DNA of 64,000 nucleotides. Source: an uncultured Verrucomicrobiota bacterium (GTDB lineage Bacteria > Verrucomicrobiota > Verrucomicrobiia > Verrucomicrobiales > Verrucomicrobiaceae). The stretch is taken from contig CAILZI010000081.1 in the NCBI GenBank assembly GCA_903838675.1, positions 1 through 64,000 on the forward strand. Direction: 5' to 3'. How positions within the stretch are numbered: the stretch's first letter is position 1; the number at the start of each line of letters is the position of its first letter. Position numbers and translations under genes: made by a program. Below the pieces are notes generated by a model. The model made no database searches and had not been told where the DNA came from. It saw only the letters and a list, made by a program, of their open reading frames with translations. Below are positions 62,798-64,000 of the stretch, piece by piece.

Positions 62798-63988
62798 ATG
62801 AATCCAACCTTTTCGACACATCTCACCACGCAGCTCGACGCCATTCGCGCTGCGGGCACTTACAAACACGAGCGCGTGCTCTCCACTCCCCAGGGCACGC
62901 TGGTGCGTGCGAACGGTGGCAAGGCGGTGCTCAACATGTGCGCGAACAACTATCTCGGTCTGGCACAGCACCCGAAGGTGCGGCAGGCTGCGCATGAGGC
63001 GCTGGAGCACTGGGGCTACGGATTGGCCAGCGTGCGCTTCATCTGCGGCACGCAGGGAGTGCACAAGGAATTGGAGTCCTCTTTGTCGGACTTCCTCGGC
63101 ACGGAGGACACGATCCTCTACGGTTCCTGCTTCGACGCCAACGGTGGCCTGTTTGAGACGATCCTCGGCCCGGAAGACGCGATCATCAGCGACGAACTCA
63201 ACCACGCCTCCATCATCGACGGCGTGCGTTTGTGCAAAGCGCAGCGATATCGCTACAAAAACTGCGACATGGCCGACTTGGAAGCCCAGTTGATCGCGGC
63301 TGATGAGAAAGGCGCACGTTTTAAACTGATCGCTACGGACGGTGTGTTCTCGATGGACGGCTTCATCGCTCCGTTGAAAGCGATCTGTGATCTGGCGGAC
63401 AAATACCACGCGCTGGTGATGGTGGACGACTCGCACGCCGTCGGCTTCATGGGAAAAACGGGTCGCGGTACCCATGAGCACTGCGATGTCATGGGCCGCA
63501 TCGACATTCTCACCGGCACACTGGGCAAAGCCCTCGGTGGTGCAAGCGGCGGCTACACCAGCGGAAGAAAAGAAATCATCGAGCTCCTGCGGCAGCGTTC
63601 GCGGCCTTATCTGTTTTCGAATACGCTTTGTCCGAGCATCGCGGGTGCTTCCATTGCGGCACTTAACTTGCTGAAACAGTCCACCAGCCTGCGTGATCAG
63701 CTTGAAGCCAACACCCGCTTCTTCCGGGAGCAGATGACCGCTGCTGGATTTCACATCGTGCCCGGCGAGCACCCCATCGTTCCCGTGATGCTTGGCGATG
63801 CGGCGCTGGCCACGAAATTCGCAGACGCGATGCTGGAGCGTGGCGTTTATGTCATTGGCTTCAGCTTTCCCGTTGTCCCCCAAGGCAAGGCACGCATCCG
63901 CACGCAGATCAGTGCTGCTCATACGAGGGGGGACCTCGAAAATGCCGTGGAGGCATTTGTCACGGTCAAACAGCAGCTGGGTGTTTAA
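62798..63988 (+). CDS. kbl: Glycine C-acetyltransferase (2-amino-3-ketobutyrate CoA ligase)
   Basis: A 396-residue PLP enzyme of the alpha-oxoamine synthase family. It splits 2-amino-3-ketobutyrate with CoA into glycine and acetyl-CoA, the step after Tdh. The PLP lysine is Lys244 in [13 protein letters not shown], the same number as in the E. coli enzyme. [41 protein letters not shown] and [21 protein letters not shown] complete the family pattern. It has its own upstream block, so it is probably transcribed apart from the DUF3472 gene. The stop is 12 nt before the window end. Confidence 0.95.
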   Translation: MNPTFSTHLTTQLDAIRAAGTYKHERVLSTPQGTLVRANGGKAVLNMCANNYLGLAQHPKVRQAAHEALEHWGYGLASVRFICGTQGVHKELESSLSDFLGTEDTILYGSCFDANGGLFETILGPEDAIISDELNHASIIDGVRLCKAQRYRYKNCDMADLEAQLIAADEKGARFKLIATDGVFSMDGFIAPLKAICDLADKYHALVMVDDSHAVGFMGKTGRGTHEHCDVMGRIDILTGTLGKALGGASGGYTSGRKEIIELLRQRSRPYLFSNTLCPSIAGASIAALNLLKQSTSLRDQLEANTRFFREQMTAAGFHIVPGEHPIVPVMLGDAALATKFADAMLERGVYVIGFSFPVVPQGKARIRTQISAAHTRGDLENAVEAFVTVKQQLGV

Positions 63989-64000
63989 CTGGAGTGAGCC

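Noticed and set aside
61937..63922. 661-codon minus-strand frame opposite DUF3472 and kbl.
   Set aside because: Antisense to two well-supported genes; no start context or domain, so treated as a shadow.

Overview
The window looks like part of a Verrucomicrobiota chromosome, probably Verrucomicrobiales. The evidence is the PVC-type protein repertoire: two DUF1549/DUF1553 plus DUF1501 pairs, a dehydrogenase/HEAT/cytochrome c protein of Pirellula-Verrucomicrobium type, an autotransporter-repeat protein with a PEP-CTERM tail, and many secreted hydrolases, BNR sialidase-like proteins and SGNH esterases. The DNA is GC-rich, Shine-Dalgarno motifs are scarce, and many genes overlap by ATGA. No tRNA, rRNA, CRISPR array or transposase was seen.

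Region 1 (1-15.5 kb) is carbohydrate and ester degradation. It holds a sulfatase fragment, then a leftward operon (8229 to 1014) of a lectin/esterase/propeller protein, an FGE-like/sialidase fusion, two alpha/beta hydrolases, a deacetylase-like protein and an NTF2-like protein. A VOC protein and an esterase follow. A second leftward operon (14525 to 10102) encodes an N-acetylneuraminate-lyase-like aldolase, a sialidase, an SGNH esterase and a second sialidase. It is divergent from an AraC regulator.

Region 2 (15.5-20.7 kb) is the conserved, functionally uncharacterised STM4011-STM4015 set: two radical SAM enzymes, a phosphatase-superfamily hydrolase, an ATP-grasp-like protein and an LRR-like protein. 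Here it is split into two convergent transcription units. It is the best candidate in the window for an undescribed system.

Region 3 (20.8-36.2 kb) holds recN, a possible secreted toxin/immunity pair, galE, the large PVC dehydrogenase-cytochrome, a small membrane protein, a multi-hairpin repeat, a TauE/SafE permease, a DUF4013-like membrane protein, a DUF1549/DUF1501 pair with a dihaem cytochrome c, and an M20 peptidase. Palindromic REP-like elements occur between genes here and also in frame inside two genes.

Region 4 (36.2-49.4 kb) is mostly housekeeping: gltB-gltD with a structured leader and a terminator, a YycJ-like MBL hydrolase, an aldo/keto reductase, rpsT, a SufE-like protein, a DUF6807/PmoA protein, a sugar isomerase, an SGNH esterase and small membrane proteins.

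Region 5 (49.5-64 kb) carries the second DUF1549/1553-DUF1501 pair and then the two threonine-to-glycine genes tdh and kbl. These sit about 8 kb apart, separated by a GntR/LacI-type regulator, the autotransporter-repeat protein, a LysR regulator, a Gfo/Idh oxidoreductase and a DUF3472 protein. The two genes share a 34-bp upstream block, and a degenerate copy lies at the regulator's own start, which suggests one regulon.
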